From: Pseudomonadota bacterium | GTDB lineage: Bacteria; Pseudomonadota; Alphaproteobacteria; Rhizobiales; Hyphomicrobiaceae | Reading direction: 5' to 3' | Assembly (NCBI GenBank): GCA_023426855.1 | Contig: JAEZBU010000402.1 | Span: 1 to 7,117 of the forward strand | DNA length: 7,117 nucleotides | Shown: piece by piece, positions 1-5,910 of the stretch | How positions within the stretch are numbered: the stretch's first letter is position 1 | Layout: each line of letters begins with the position of its first letter | Translations under genes and position numbers: made by a program | Notes under the pieces: generated by a model | Seen by the model: only the letters and a program-made list of their open reading frames with translations | Databases searched by the model: none | Told to the model about the DNA's origin: nothing

Positions 1-290
1 AGGGGCGGCTCATAGCCGGATCGGCGTTCACGCTCCGCCTGTTGGACGATCTCCTGATAGTCCTCGGGGTACGGCTCCGCCGGATTGATTTCGAAAATGT
101 CCGCCCGATGAGCGCGGCGGATCTGGCGCGCGATCACGCGGGTATTCCCGGTGCGGGAGAAATATGCCACCAGGATCGCGGCATTGGACTGGGCTTGCTG
201 AGCTGCCGCCAGGTCGACGGACAGGCCAAACCCGCCCGCCAACGGCAATATCAGCGCTTCGCGCCGGGACAGCTTGTGTCGATCATTCAT
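1..290 (-). CDS. Flavodoxin-family protein with Tat-like leader (N-terminal part, cut by window edge)
   Basis: Reading the minus strand from ATG at 290-288 gives 96 codons without a stop up to the window edge. Residues 1-32 look like an export leader: SRREAL at 8-13 resembles a twin-arginine motif, followed by a hydrophobic stretch and an Ala-rich end near residue 30. Residues 38-51 (ending SRTGNTR) match the first beta strand and FMN-phosphate-binding loop of flavodoxins. The following ADIFEINPAEPYPEDY (63-78) matches the flavodoxin_4-like group, in which it follows the first helix. A purine-rich GAGAG lies about nine bases upstream of the start (304-300). The product would be an FMN-binding electron carrier or reductase-like protein, perhaps exported folded with its cofactor. 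The C-terminal half is outside the window, so completeness cannot be judged. Its codons overlap only shadow frames on the other strand. Family assignment is firm; the exported location is inference. Confidence 0.85.
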   Translation of the reverse strand, partial: MNDRHKLSRREALILPLAGGFGLSVDLAAAQQAQSNAAILVAYFSRTGNTRVIARQIRRAHRADIFEINPAEPYPEDYQEIVQQAERERRSGYEPP

Positions 291-349
291 CTGATGGTTC
301 TCTCATGCAGCATTCAACGACCAGTGGTGGCCATGAGATGCGCGGGATA

Positions 350-667
350 GCGCTCGCCCTCGATATCGATAAGTTGGGGGCGGCACCCGCTGCGAGACTG
401 TTGCGCAAGCAAATGCGCGCCGCTGGTGCTCGGTGCGTTCCACGCGGACGCCGCCCGAGCACAGTTGAGAATCCTTTCAGCTTGACCGGTCGCGAGCTCA
501 AAATATTTGGCGAGCTTTCAAAGGCCTCAGCAACAGGGCGATTGCCAGGGAATTCGACATCTCCACTAAGACGATCGATCACCATGTCTCGGCGGTATTG
601 GCCAAATCAGGTGCCAAGTCGTGCTGAGGCGGCGGATGTTTTTAGGCAAAGGATTGATGCTACCTAA
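350..667 (+). pseudogene. C-terminal remnant of an AAA/LuxR-type transcriptional regulator, frameshifted
   Basis: Translation in one frame from 350 gives a stretch with LGAAPAARLLRKQMRAAG and then VPRGRRPST, typical of the end of the large ATPase-type LuxR regulators, leading to LTGRELKIF, the start of a LuxR helix-turn-helix. At about 518-522 the frame shifts by one base. The next frame (523-618) reads GLSNRAIAREFDISTKTIDH, then HVSAVLAKSGAKS, a near-perfect LuxR DNA-recognition helix region. At about 619 the reading returns to the first frame with RAEAADVFRQRIDAT and a stop at 665-667. The two frame changes compensate, so the uninterrupted frame still runs through but encodes nonsense across the recognition helix. 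No ATPase or sensor domain is visible upstream, because the flavodoxin gene begins on the other strand at 290. This is therefore a truncated relic. Two sequencing errors are possible, but the missing N-terminus makes decay more likely. Confidence 0.75.
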
Positions 668-765
668 TATAGGGAGAAGTCCCGCTCAACCTAGGGATAA
701 TCTCCCGATGCGCCGGTTCGAAGTCATGCGTACGCTCAAAGCGCAATCGCAGCATTGGCAAATTC

Positions 766-772
766 AAGGAGA
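766..772 (+). promoter_or_regulatory. Ribosome binding site of the broken DUF4242 gene
   Basis: AAGGAGA stands five bases before the ATG at 778. This strong Shine-Dalgarno sequence fixes the original start of the DUF4242 reading frame even though that frame stops after 12 codons. It argues against the ATG at 755 in another frame being a real start. Confidence 0.6.
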
Positions 773-777
773 TTTAC

Positions 778-1049
778 ATGCCCCGCTATCTCATTGAGCG
801 GAACATTTCCGGATGACGTTGACCTTGCTCCGGATCAGCAAGGCTGCCAAGCAGCGAGCACCGTCATTGAGAATAACTCGCTTCAAGGGATGACTTGGGT
901 CCACTCTTACGTCACGCCTCATAGGAGGAGTACCTTTTGCATTTACGACGCACCGTCGCCAGAGGCCATTCGCAATGGTCGCCGAACGCAATGGTCTGCC
1001 CATAGACCGAATTACCGAGGTGAGGATTCTCGATCCTTACTTCCATATG
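778..1049 (+). pseudogene. DUF4242 (SCO4226-like) small protein gene, broken by two single-base insertions
   Basis: The gene starts at ATG 778 with MPRYLIER, the characteristic opening of DUF4242 proteins, but this frame stops at 814. An extra base near 802-805 moves the homology to the next frame, with TFPDDVDLAPD, then GMTWVHSYVTPHRRSTFCIY and DAPSPEAIRN, all hallmark segments of the family. A second extra base near 974 moves it again, giving VAERNGLPIDRITEVRILDP and YFH at 1044-1046. Joined, the product would be about 90 residues, the normal length for the family, so nothing is missing except the reading frame. Members are small ferredoxin-like-fold proteins; SCO4226 of Streptomyces is reported to bind nickel. 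The biological role of the family is poorly defined. The homology ends right where a repeat shared with 5770 begins (1049). The preceding LuxR remnant and this gene may once have formed a regulatory pair, which is inference. Confidence 0.8.
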
Positions 1050-1107
1050 AGTTTGCTGCCGTCGAAAAGGTACGGAGCAGTGCGCCGCACATGGTCGGTT
1101 CGTCCCA
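1049..1107. repeat. Direct repeat, left copy (flank of recombinase remnant A)
   Basis: This 59-base stretch matches 5770-5828 in the same orientation at about 52 of 59 positions by eye. It includes perfect runs of 14 bases at the outer end (GAGTTTGCTGCCGT) and 16 bases in the middle (1069-1084, GGTACGGAGCAGTGCG). It lies downstream of the recombinase remnant at 1193-1270, as the right copy lies downstream of its own remnant. The outer end abuts the 3' end of the DUF4242 homology. It could be an attachment-site region or simply the conserved 3' flank of a duplicated integrase gene. Confidence 0.75.
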
Positions 1108-1192
1108 AATTGCCGACATTCAAAGCGCCGAAGCCGGCTGCGCATTTCGCGTCGCCGGCATGTCCGCAATTTAGAGGCACTGCGTCGGGAGC

Positions 1193-1270
1193 TTAGATGT
1201 CGATCACATCATCGACCTCGATCCCGAGATAGCGAACGGTGCTCTCGATCTTCGAATGGCGTTTCAATAA
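1193..1270 (-). pseudogene. 3' end of a tyrosine recombinase/integrase gene, remnant A
   Basis: The minus strand reads LLKRHSKIESTVRYLGIEVD DVIDI and then a TAA stop (1195-1193). This matches the extreme C-terminus of phage-type integrases, where LLGHxKIxSTxRYLGIEVDD contains the conserved histidine and the nucleophilic tyrosine. The histidine is present (RHSKI) and the tyrosine codon is at 1231-1229. Upstream on the minus strand the similarity stops within a few codons (SLYSYN precedes), so the catalytic arginines, the second histidine/lysine region and the whole N-terminal DNA-binding domain are gone. It cannot encode an active enzyme. The same C-terminus occurs at 5911-6030 with about 90% nucleotide identity over the best 40 bases (1215-1254 against 5948-5987). 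It records an earlier integration event at this locus. Confidence 0.7.
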
Positions 1271-1514
1271 GTTGTAGGAATACAACGAGGCTACAAGCAA
1301 ACAGCGGTCCCATCGGGTACGCGCTCAAAGCTCAACGATCTGCGAACCGCAGCAATTTCAACATATAAGTCACAGTTTCCATCCCGCGCCCTTCACGCAC
1401 TTAGAGCAGGTCTAGATCATTGGTGTTGCCGTGTTTTTTTTAATAGGCTACGGGCGAACGGAGCGCAGAGCTGTAGCGCAATTCTGATCGGATCGATGAT
1501 GTTCGAGGCGTTCG
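1271..1514. other. Leader region of the sigma factor gene, no gene recognised
   Basis: I find no convincing coding segment here on either strand. The right part presumably holds the promoter of the sigma factor gene. It contains an interrupted palindrome (1400-1416), a run of eight T at 1434-1441 with TAATAG at 1441-1446 that could serve as a -10 element, and a purine-rich GAGG at 1505-1508 that serves as ribosome binding site. No matching -35 element is clear, and the T run is not preceded by a GC-rich hairpin, so it is not called a terminator. Confidence 0.35.
1400..1416. promoter_or_regulatory. Possible Irr-type ICE-like operator upstream of the sigma factor gene
   Basis: The 17 bases CTTAGAGCAGGTCTAGA contain the inverted arms TAGA and TCTA around five bases. 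They match 10 of the 14 defined positions of the rhizobial iron control element (TTTAGAA-N3-TTCTAAA) bound by Irr. The site lies about 100 bases before the sigma factor start, just upstream of an AT-rich candidate promoter, a sensible place for iron-dependent control. The match is imperfect and such short palindromes occur by chance. It could also be a scrap of an interspersed repeat. Confidence 0.25.
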
Positions 1515-2027
1515 ATGACCGGTAATTTCCACCGCTGGCTTGGAGATGTATTCCGCCGCTATCATACGGACGTGGTCCGTTATGCTGCGCGTCTTGTCGG
1601 CGACAGGGAAAGCGGCGAGGAAGTGGTGCAGAACGCTTACTTGCGCATGGCGGGACGGTCTGCCACTGCGCCCGCGATCGAGCATCCCAAGACCTACCTG
1701 TTCACGGCCGCCCGCAACGCTGCGATCGACTTCACGGCTAAACGTGCCACCGAATGGTCGTATCGCGTCGACGTCGAAGATTTGTCGTCGCTTGCGCTGA
1801 CCGATGACCCCACGTCAGCTCTTCACCATCGCCAGCGCATTGCCCGACTTGCCGTGCTGCTGAACGAGCTGCCACCGGCCTGCCAACAAGCCTTCGTCAT
1901 GAACAAGATCGAGGGGCGGAAACACAGCGAGATCGCACGCACTCTGGGCGTTTCTACCAGCATGGTGGAAAAGCACGTCATGCGAGCGCTGCTTCATTGC
2001 CGGGATTTCATGCGCGACGACGGCTGA
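1515..2027 (+). CDS. FecI-type ECF RNA polymerase sigma factor
   Basis: The 170-residue product has the two-domain layout of ECF sigma factors of the iron-starvation/FecI group. Region 2 spans about residues 14-78 (FRRYHTDVVRYAARLVGD, then EEVVQNAYLRM, then HPKTYLFTAARNAAIDF), covering core-RNA-polymerase and -10 binding. Region 4 spans about 108-162 (LNELPPACQQAFVMNKIEG, then HSEIARTLGVSTSMVEKHV), the -35-binding helix-turn-helix. Length and the LPPxCQxAF and SxxMVEKHV motifs are standard for FecI. The ATG at 1515 has GAGG six bases upstream and an in-frame stop at 1497-1499, so no earlier start is possible. The gene is followed by a FecR-type regulator and a TonB-dependent receptor on the same strand. 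It should therefore direct transcription of the receptor gene when the receptor is occupied. Its own expression may be iron controlled, judging from the operator-like palindrome upstream. It appears intact. Confidence 0.93.
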   Translation: MTGNFHRWLGDVFRRYHTDVVRYAARLVGDRESGEEVVQNAYLRMAGRSATAPAIEHPKTYLFTAARNAAIDFTAKRATEWSYRVDVEDLSSLALTDDPTSALHHRQRIARLAVLLNELPPACQQAFVMNKIEGRKHSEIARTLGVSTSMVEKHVMRALLHCRDFMRDDG

Positions 2028-2120
2028 AAGATTTCGCTGTCCATTGAGGATCTTTGACTTCAATGCCGTCTATAGAGACGTGCAGGCCCGTTTTGTGAGC
2101 AGCGATCGACCCCGTAACCT
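2028..2120 (+). promoter_or_regulatory. Sigma-to-FecR gap with two adjacent inverted repeats
   Basis: In this 93-base gap CATTGA (2042-2047) and TCAATG (2060-2065) can form a six-pair stem with a 12-base loop. Immediately after it CGTCT-ATAG-AGACG (2067-2080) can form a five-pair stem with a four-base loop. Neither is followed by a T run, so they are not simple terminators. They could affect translation or message stability between the two genes, or be chance. No ribosome binding site of good quality precedes the GTG at 2121. Confidence 0.25.
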
Positions 2121-3104
2121 GTGACTTGCAACGAACCGAAACCAGACTATCCCCCCAAAGAGCTTTCGAACGAAGCTCTTGAGTGGATTGTCCGCCTTCA
2201 TTCCGGCGAAGCGCACAATCGGGACTGGGCAGCCTTCGCGGCTTGGCGTCTGCAAAGTCCGGAACACGAAGCAGCAGCCGCGGAAGCGGAAGCTCTCTGG
2301 GGCGACGCCTCAGATTTGCATTGGGATCAGAAGGCGAAGATTGTTCGGCCCGGGCGGCGAAGGAAGTCCAAGATTTCTCGCCGCGCCGTGCTGAGCGGGA
2401 TCGCAGGCGTCGGATTGGGCGCATCCGGTGCACTTTGGGCTGGCGGGGGGCTACGCTCGTTCATGTCCGATTATGCGACTGGCGTAGGTGAACTGCGCAC
2501 GCTGGAGCTGACGGATGGTACCCGCATCTCGCTCAACGCCATGTCGGCACTCAACGTAGACTATTCGCCAACGCGCCGACGCGTGGTGCTTGTTGAAGGC
2601 CAAGCTTACTTCGAGGTGGCGCCGAATAAATCGCGGCCGTTTCTGGTCGAAGCGCGTCGCACAACGGTATCGGCCCTTGGTACTGCTTTCGATGTCGACA
2701 CCAGCTTGGCGGATGGACGCGTCAGCGTGTGCGTAACGGAGCACGCCGTGAGAGTGCAGCCCGAAGGCTCCGGCGATGCTCTCGTTCTGCCACAAGGCCG
2801 CAAAGTGGTGATTTCCAAAGCGGGGCGCGCCGGCCCCGTGATGGAACAAGATCTGGCCTCTGCGACGGCATGGAAGACAGGAATGCTGATCGCTGAAAAT
2901 CTCGAACTGCAGGACGTGATTGCCGCGCTTCGCGCCTACCACAGCGGCTGGATCGTCTTTCAAAGCGACAGCATCAAATCCCTCCGCGTCAACGCCGTGC
3001 TCGATCTCAGAACGCCCAATCAATCCATCCATGCGTTGGCCGCAGGTTTACCGATCCGCGTCCGGCAACTTTCCAACTATGTCACCGTGGTTTCAGAGGC
3101 ATAA
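2121..3104 (+). CDS. FecR-type transmembrane anti-sigma / sigma regulator
   Basis: The 327-residue product shows the FecR architecture. A cytoplasmic DUF4880 domain lies at about 15-60 (EALEWIVRLHSGE, then FAAWRLQSPEHEAA) and should bind the sigma factor. One hydrophobic segment spans about 89-111, immediately after a twin arginine (ISRRAV, 85-90). The FecR domain proper spans about 117-215 (TGVGELRTLELTDGTRISLN, VLVEGQAYFEV, VSALGTAFDV). A C-terminal domain at about 258-325 (LELQDVIAALRAYH, then VNAVLDLRTPNQSIHALA) should meet the receptor's STN domain in the periplasm. The twin arginine is notable because FecR proteins have been reported to need the Tat system for membrane insertion. The start is GTG at 2121; an in-frame stop at 2115-2117 rules out an earlier one, and no ATG follows until after the membrane segment. 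It lies 93 bases after the sigma factor gene and 128 bases before the receptor start. It looks complete. Confidence 0.92.
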   Translation: MTCNEPKPDYPPKELSNEALEWIVRLHSGEAHNRDWAAFAAWRLQSPEHEAAAAEAEALWGDASDLHWDQKAKIVRPGRRRKSKISRRAVLSGIAGVGLGASGALWAGGGLRSFMSDYATGVGELRTLELTDGTRISLNAMSALNVDYSPTRRRVVLVEGQAYFEVAPNKSRPFLVEARRTTVSALGTAFDVDTSLADGRVSVCVTEHAVRVQPEGSGDALVLPQGRKVVISKAGRAGPVMEQDLASATAWKTGMLIAENLELQDVIAALRAYHSGWIVFQSDSIKSLRVNAVLDLRTPNQSIHALAAGLPIRVRQLSNYVTVVSEA

Positions 3105-3232
3105 GGCGAGCGCCGAAATTTTCGTGGCAATTTGTTGAGGATTTTTGTCAGGATTTAGGTCTAAGCCAGTGAGGGAGACATTCACCGCGCTGGCAACGAT
3201 CCCTCGTCATGGCATTGAAGACAGGGGATCAC
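3105..3232 (+). promoter_or_regulatory. Receptor leader, expected site of the sigma-dependent promoter
   Basis: In cell-surface signalling systems the receptor gene usually has its own promoter read by the partner sigma factor, and this 128-base gap is where it should lie. I could not assign -35 and -10 elements. A small near-palindrome TTAG-GT-CTAA lies at 3155-3164. AGGGGA at 3223-3228 is a good ribosome binding site four bases before the ATG at 3233. That decides the start against the earlier in-frame ATG at 3209, which has no such sequence. Confidence 0.35.
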
Positions 3233-5728
3233 ATGTCGCGTGCGTTTGGGGGATATCGGTGTCTGCGGGCATTCCTGCTTGCGTCCACAGCCATAGTCTC
3301 GCTGCCTGGCACACTAAGCGCACAAGCGCAGCAGCCAGCGGCTACTCAAGGAAATACGGTCAACTTCAATATTTCAGCTCAACCGCTGACGTCGGCACTC
3401 ACCGCCTTCGCGCGACAATCCGGTGTGCAGTTGGCCTACCCAGCGTCGCTCACGGCCGGCAAATCCGCACCGGCGCTTCAAGGGCCACTCGCACGCGACG
3501 CCGCTTTGAGCCGTCTGCTCAGCGGCAGCGGCCTGACCTTCAGCTTTACCGGCGCCAATATGGCGACAATCAGTTCCCCAAACGCTGGTGGCGCTGCTGC
3601 CACCGTCGATGGTGCGATATCGCTGGACACCATCGACGTATCGGGCGGCGGATCCGGCACAGCGGCAGCTGATCTCCCCTACCAGACGCCCGGCTCCACC
3701 GCATACGTTTCGGCAGAGCAGATTTCGCGTGTTCCACCCTCCTCCGTCGCCGACATTTTCAAAGGCGTTCCTGGTGTCATGTCGGCGCAAGGGCGAAACG
3801 GCGCGGCGCTGGACGTCAACATTCGCGGCATGCAAGGCATGAACCGGGTAAAAACGACGGTTGATGGTGCCGAGCAATCAACATCGACATATCGCGGCTA
3901 CTTCGGCGTCGACAATCGCACCTACGTCGATCAGGACTTCATCAGCGGCATGGAAATTACCAAAGGGCCGGGGGGATCTGCTGCGAGCGCCGGTGCGAAT
4001 GGCGGCGTCGTTGCAATCACTACGCTGACGGCGGATGATATTCTCCTGCCTGACGCCAACTATGGTGTTCGTCTCAAGGGATCACGGAGCTCCAACAGCA
4101 TCGATCCGGTCATCGGAATGCAGCCGAATGACTCAAGAACAGAGACGACAAATCTGTTTGATGCATACGGCGGATCCGGCAGCATCGCTGCCGCAGCACG
4201 TACCGAGAATGTGGAAGTCGTCGCCGCGTATTCCAGACGCCAGAACGGAAACTACTTCACGGGGACAAACGGTCCGACGCACTATGATCACCCGGCGCAA
4301 CCTTTCCCGCGTGAATATTCCTACGTTGGCCCAGGGCGCGAAGCGCTCAACACGTCGGAAGACGTCGAGTCTGGCTTGATCAAAAGTACGTTCAGGCTAG
4401 GCGATCACTCTCTTCAGCTTGGATATATCTACTACGATAATCACTACGGCGAAATCACACCGACAATTGCTCAAACCGGCGGACAGCGCATACTGTCACA
4501 CACCAATGTCAAAAATCAGACGGCAAAGTACCGCTATAATCCAGTAGGAAACGACCTGATCGATTTGCAGTTCAATCTATGGCGTACCGAAACATTGGAG
4601 GTCGCCAACTACTTCTCCTTGTTTTCCTACCTGAGAGTCCCAACCCAATCGGAGATGCATGGGGGCGATGTCTCCAATACATCCCGTTTCGACACCAGCA
4701 TCGGCGCATTTAAACTAAAATACGGCTCATCCCTGTCCTTCGAGGACTCGGATATTCCTTCGGGAGTTGTGAGTAGCCCGCAAACACTAATAGGAAAGCG
4801 ACAGATAGGCAGCACTTACATCAACGGCGAATGGAAGGCGCTCGATTGGCTTCAGTTCAACGCTGGCGGTCGGTATGACTTCTATGAAGTGAACTCAGCC
4901 CAGGGTGATCGCGAAGGCGGCGAGTTCAGTCCGAGCGCAGCGATCACAGTGTTACCTTGGGACGGTATTCAGTTTTTTAGCAGCTATACAGAAGGTATAC
5001 GCCCCGCGACCATTCGAGAAACGACGCGAGGCGTCGGGAATACCCAATTCAATTCAAGTCTCGAACCTGAGCGCTCGAAGGCGCTTGAAGTTGGCGTCAA
5101 CGTCGACAAGCGCGATACGCTGGTTCCTAATGATGTGTTCAGAGCCAAGCTCGCATACTTCAACACGACCGTTGATGACTATATCTACAGGGACACGCCT
5201 CCTGGCGGCGGCGTCTACGATTTTTGGGCCGTCAACCTGGATAAGGCGAAGTTCTCTGGCGTCGAGTTGCAGCTCGCCTATGATGCGCGCCGTATTTTCA
5301 TGGAACTCGGCGTCACCTATTACGACAATATCGAGTTCTGCCGGGTTGGCGAGCCATGCCGCGCGCAAGATCTCTACCGTCCTATCAATCGGATATGGGA
5401 CTATTCGTCCAATCACGTGCCGCCAGAATTCATGGCGACTGCCACGGTTGGCATGCGCTTCCTCGACGAAGCTCTCACCGTTGGGACGCGGTTGACATAC
5501 GCCACCGAACGCAAGATTGGCCCAAGTCCTATCGATGTTAGTACCGCCGTTGTCTGGGCGCCGTTTACGCTGGTAGACCTGTTCGGTAGCTACAAATTCA
5601 GTGACAATGCCATCCTGAATGTCAGCGCCGAGAATCTGACTGACAAATTCTACATCGATCCGCTCGGCGGAACACCGATCGCCGCGCCGGGGCGCACCAT
5701 ACGCACTGGGCTCACAATGAAGTTTTAG
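3233..5728 (+). CDS. TonB-dependent outer-membrane receptor with STN signalling domain, HasR/haem-receptor-like
   Basis: The 831-residue product begins with a Sec signal peptide (charged start, hydrophobic 11-24, cleavage likely after SAQA near 32). An STN domain follows at about 41-113 (VNFNISAQPLTSALTAFARQ to LLSGSGLTFSF). A TonB-box-like DTIDVSG is at 132-138. The plug is at about 150-262 (PSSVADIFKGVPGV, VNIRGMQGMNRV, TVDGAEQ, ISGMEITKGPG, GGVVAI). The rest is the beta barrel, ending in AENLTDKFYIDP and a terminal Phe. The RGMQGMxRV and YRGYxGVDxRTYVDxDFI pattern points to the HasR/hemoglobin-receptor group, so haem or a haem carrier is the leading guess. FRAP- and NPNL-like segments are at 588-592 (GIRPA) and 607-615 (NSSLEPERS). 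Cys703 and Cys709 probably form a loop disulfide. The STN domain and the upstream sigma/FecR pair show transport coupled to signalling. No hemophore, TonB or ABC genes follow. The frame is intact. Confidence 0.93.
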   Translation: MSRAFGGYRCLRAFLLASTAIVSLPGTLSAQAQQPAATQGNTVNFNISAQPLTSALTAFARQSGVQLAYPASLTAGKSAPALQGPLARDAALSRLLSGSGLTFSFTGANMATISSPNAGGAAATVDGAISLDTIDVSGGGSGTAAADLPYQTPGSTAYVSAEQISRVPPSSVADIFKGVPGVMSAQGRNGAALDVNIRGMQGMNRVKTTVDGAEQSTSTYRGYFGVDNRTYVDQDFISGMEITKGPGGSAASAGANGGVVAITTLTADDILLPDANYGVRLKGSRSSNSIDPVIGMQPNDSRTETTNLFDAYGGSGSIAAAARTENVEVVAAYSRRQNGNYFTGTNGPTHYDHPAQPFPREYSYVGPGREALNTSEDVESGLIKSTFRLGDHSLQLGYIYYDNHYGEITPTIAQTGGQRILSHTNVKNQTAKYRYNPVGNDLIDLQFNLWRTETLEVANYFSLFSYLRVPTQSEMHGGDVSNTSRFDTSIGAFKLKYGSSLSFEDSDIPSGVVSSPQTLIGKRQIGSTYINGEWKALDWLQFNAGGRYDFYEVNSAQGDREGGEFSPSAAITVLPWDGIQFFSSYTEGIRPATIRETTRGVGNTQFNSSLEPERSKALEVGVNVDKRDTLVPNDVFRAKLAYFNTTVDDYIYRDTPPGGGVYDFWAVNLDKAKFSGVELQLAYDARRIFMELGVTYYDNIEFCRVGEPCRAQDLYRPINRIWDYSSNHVPPEFMATATVGMRFLDEALTVGTRLTYATERKIGPSPIDVSTAVVWAPFTLVDLFGSYKFSDNAILNVSAENLTDKFYIDPLGGTPIAAPGRTIRTGLTMKF

Positions 5729-5769
5729 GCGCGCGGTTACTTGGTATTATTGGCTATCTACGTGAGGCA
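5729..5769. other. Receptor 3' flank, no clear terminator
   Basis: Only 41 bases separate the receptor stop from the right copy of the repeat. They hold no GC-rich hairpin followed by T residues, so transcription from the receptor gene may run on into the recombinase remnant. Confidence 0.3.
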
Positions 5770-5828
5770 GAGTTTGCTGCCGTGGGAAGGGTACGGAGCA
5801 GTGCGCTGCACATGACCGGTTGGTCCCA
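5770..5828. repeat. Direct repeat, right copy (flank of recombinase remnant B)
   Basis: This is the partner of 1049-1107, in the same orientation, with about 88% identity by eye and a perfect 16-base core at 5790-5805. It begins 41 bases after the receptor gene. Repeat to repeat, the enclosed segment is 4721 bases and holds recombinase remnant A and the three-gene receptor module. Past 5828 the two copies diverge until the recombinase C-terminus resumes. Confidence 0.75.
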
Positions 5829-5910
5829 AGAAGCGGAAGTCGACCGATCCGTGGTCGTCGCCCTTGGCGATCGCTGACCAAGTCCGCTCGCGGAACAGCA
5901 CCAACTGTCG

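Noticed and set aside
42..667. Plus-strand open frames at 42-350 and 164-667 as complete genes
   Set aside because: The part before about 340 is the complement of the flavodoxin gene and has no family-like sequence. Only the region after 350 shows LuxR homology, and that is frame-broken.
755..1174. A 139-codon plus-strand frame as a new protein
   Set aside because: Only its middle part is real, being the central frame of the frameshifted DUF4242 gene. The ATG at 755 lacks a ribosome binding site and the tail runs into the repeat.
1431..1446. Run of eight T as a rho-independent terminator
   Set aside because: No GC-rich inverted repeat precedes it, and its place just before the sigma factor gene fits an AT-rich promoter better.
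2451..3032. 193-codon minus-strand frame opposite the FecR gene
   Set aside because: It is antisense to a well supported FecR domain and shows no recognisable motif or start signal. The same applies to the long shadow frames at 3145-3672, 3374-3877 and 4905-5495.
3155..3164. TTAG-GT-CTAA before the receptor as a second copy of the operator at 1400-1416
   Set aside because: The two share only seven bases (AGGTCTA), which is expected by chance when comparing intergenic regions of this size.
3209..3232. Earlier ATG at 3209 as the receptor start
   Set aside because: It has no Shine-Dalgarno sequence and would put eight extra residues before a normal signal peptide. ATG 3233 has AGGGGA at four bases.
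1049..5828. Insertion-sequence or composite transposon bounded by the two repeats
   Set aside because: No DDE transposase, terminal inverted repeats or target duplication were found. The repeats accompany tyrosine-recombinase ends instead.
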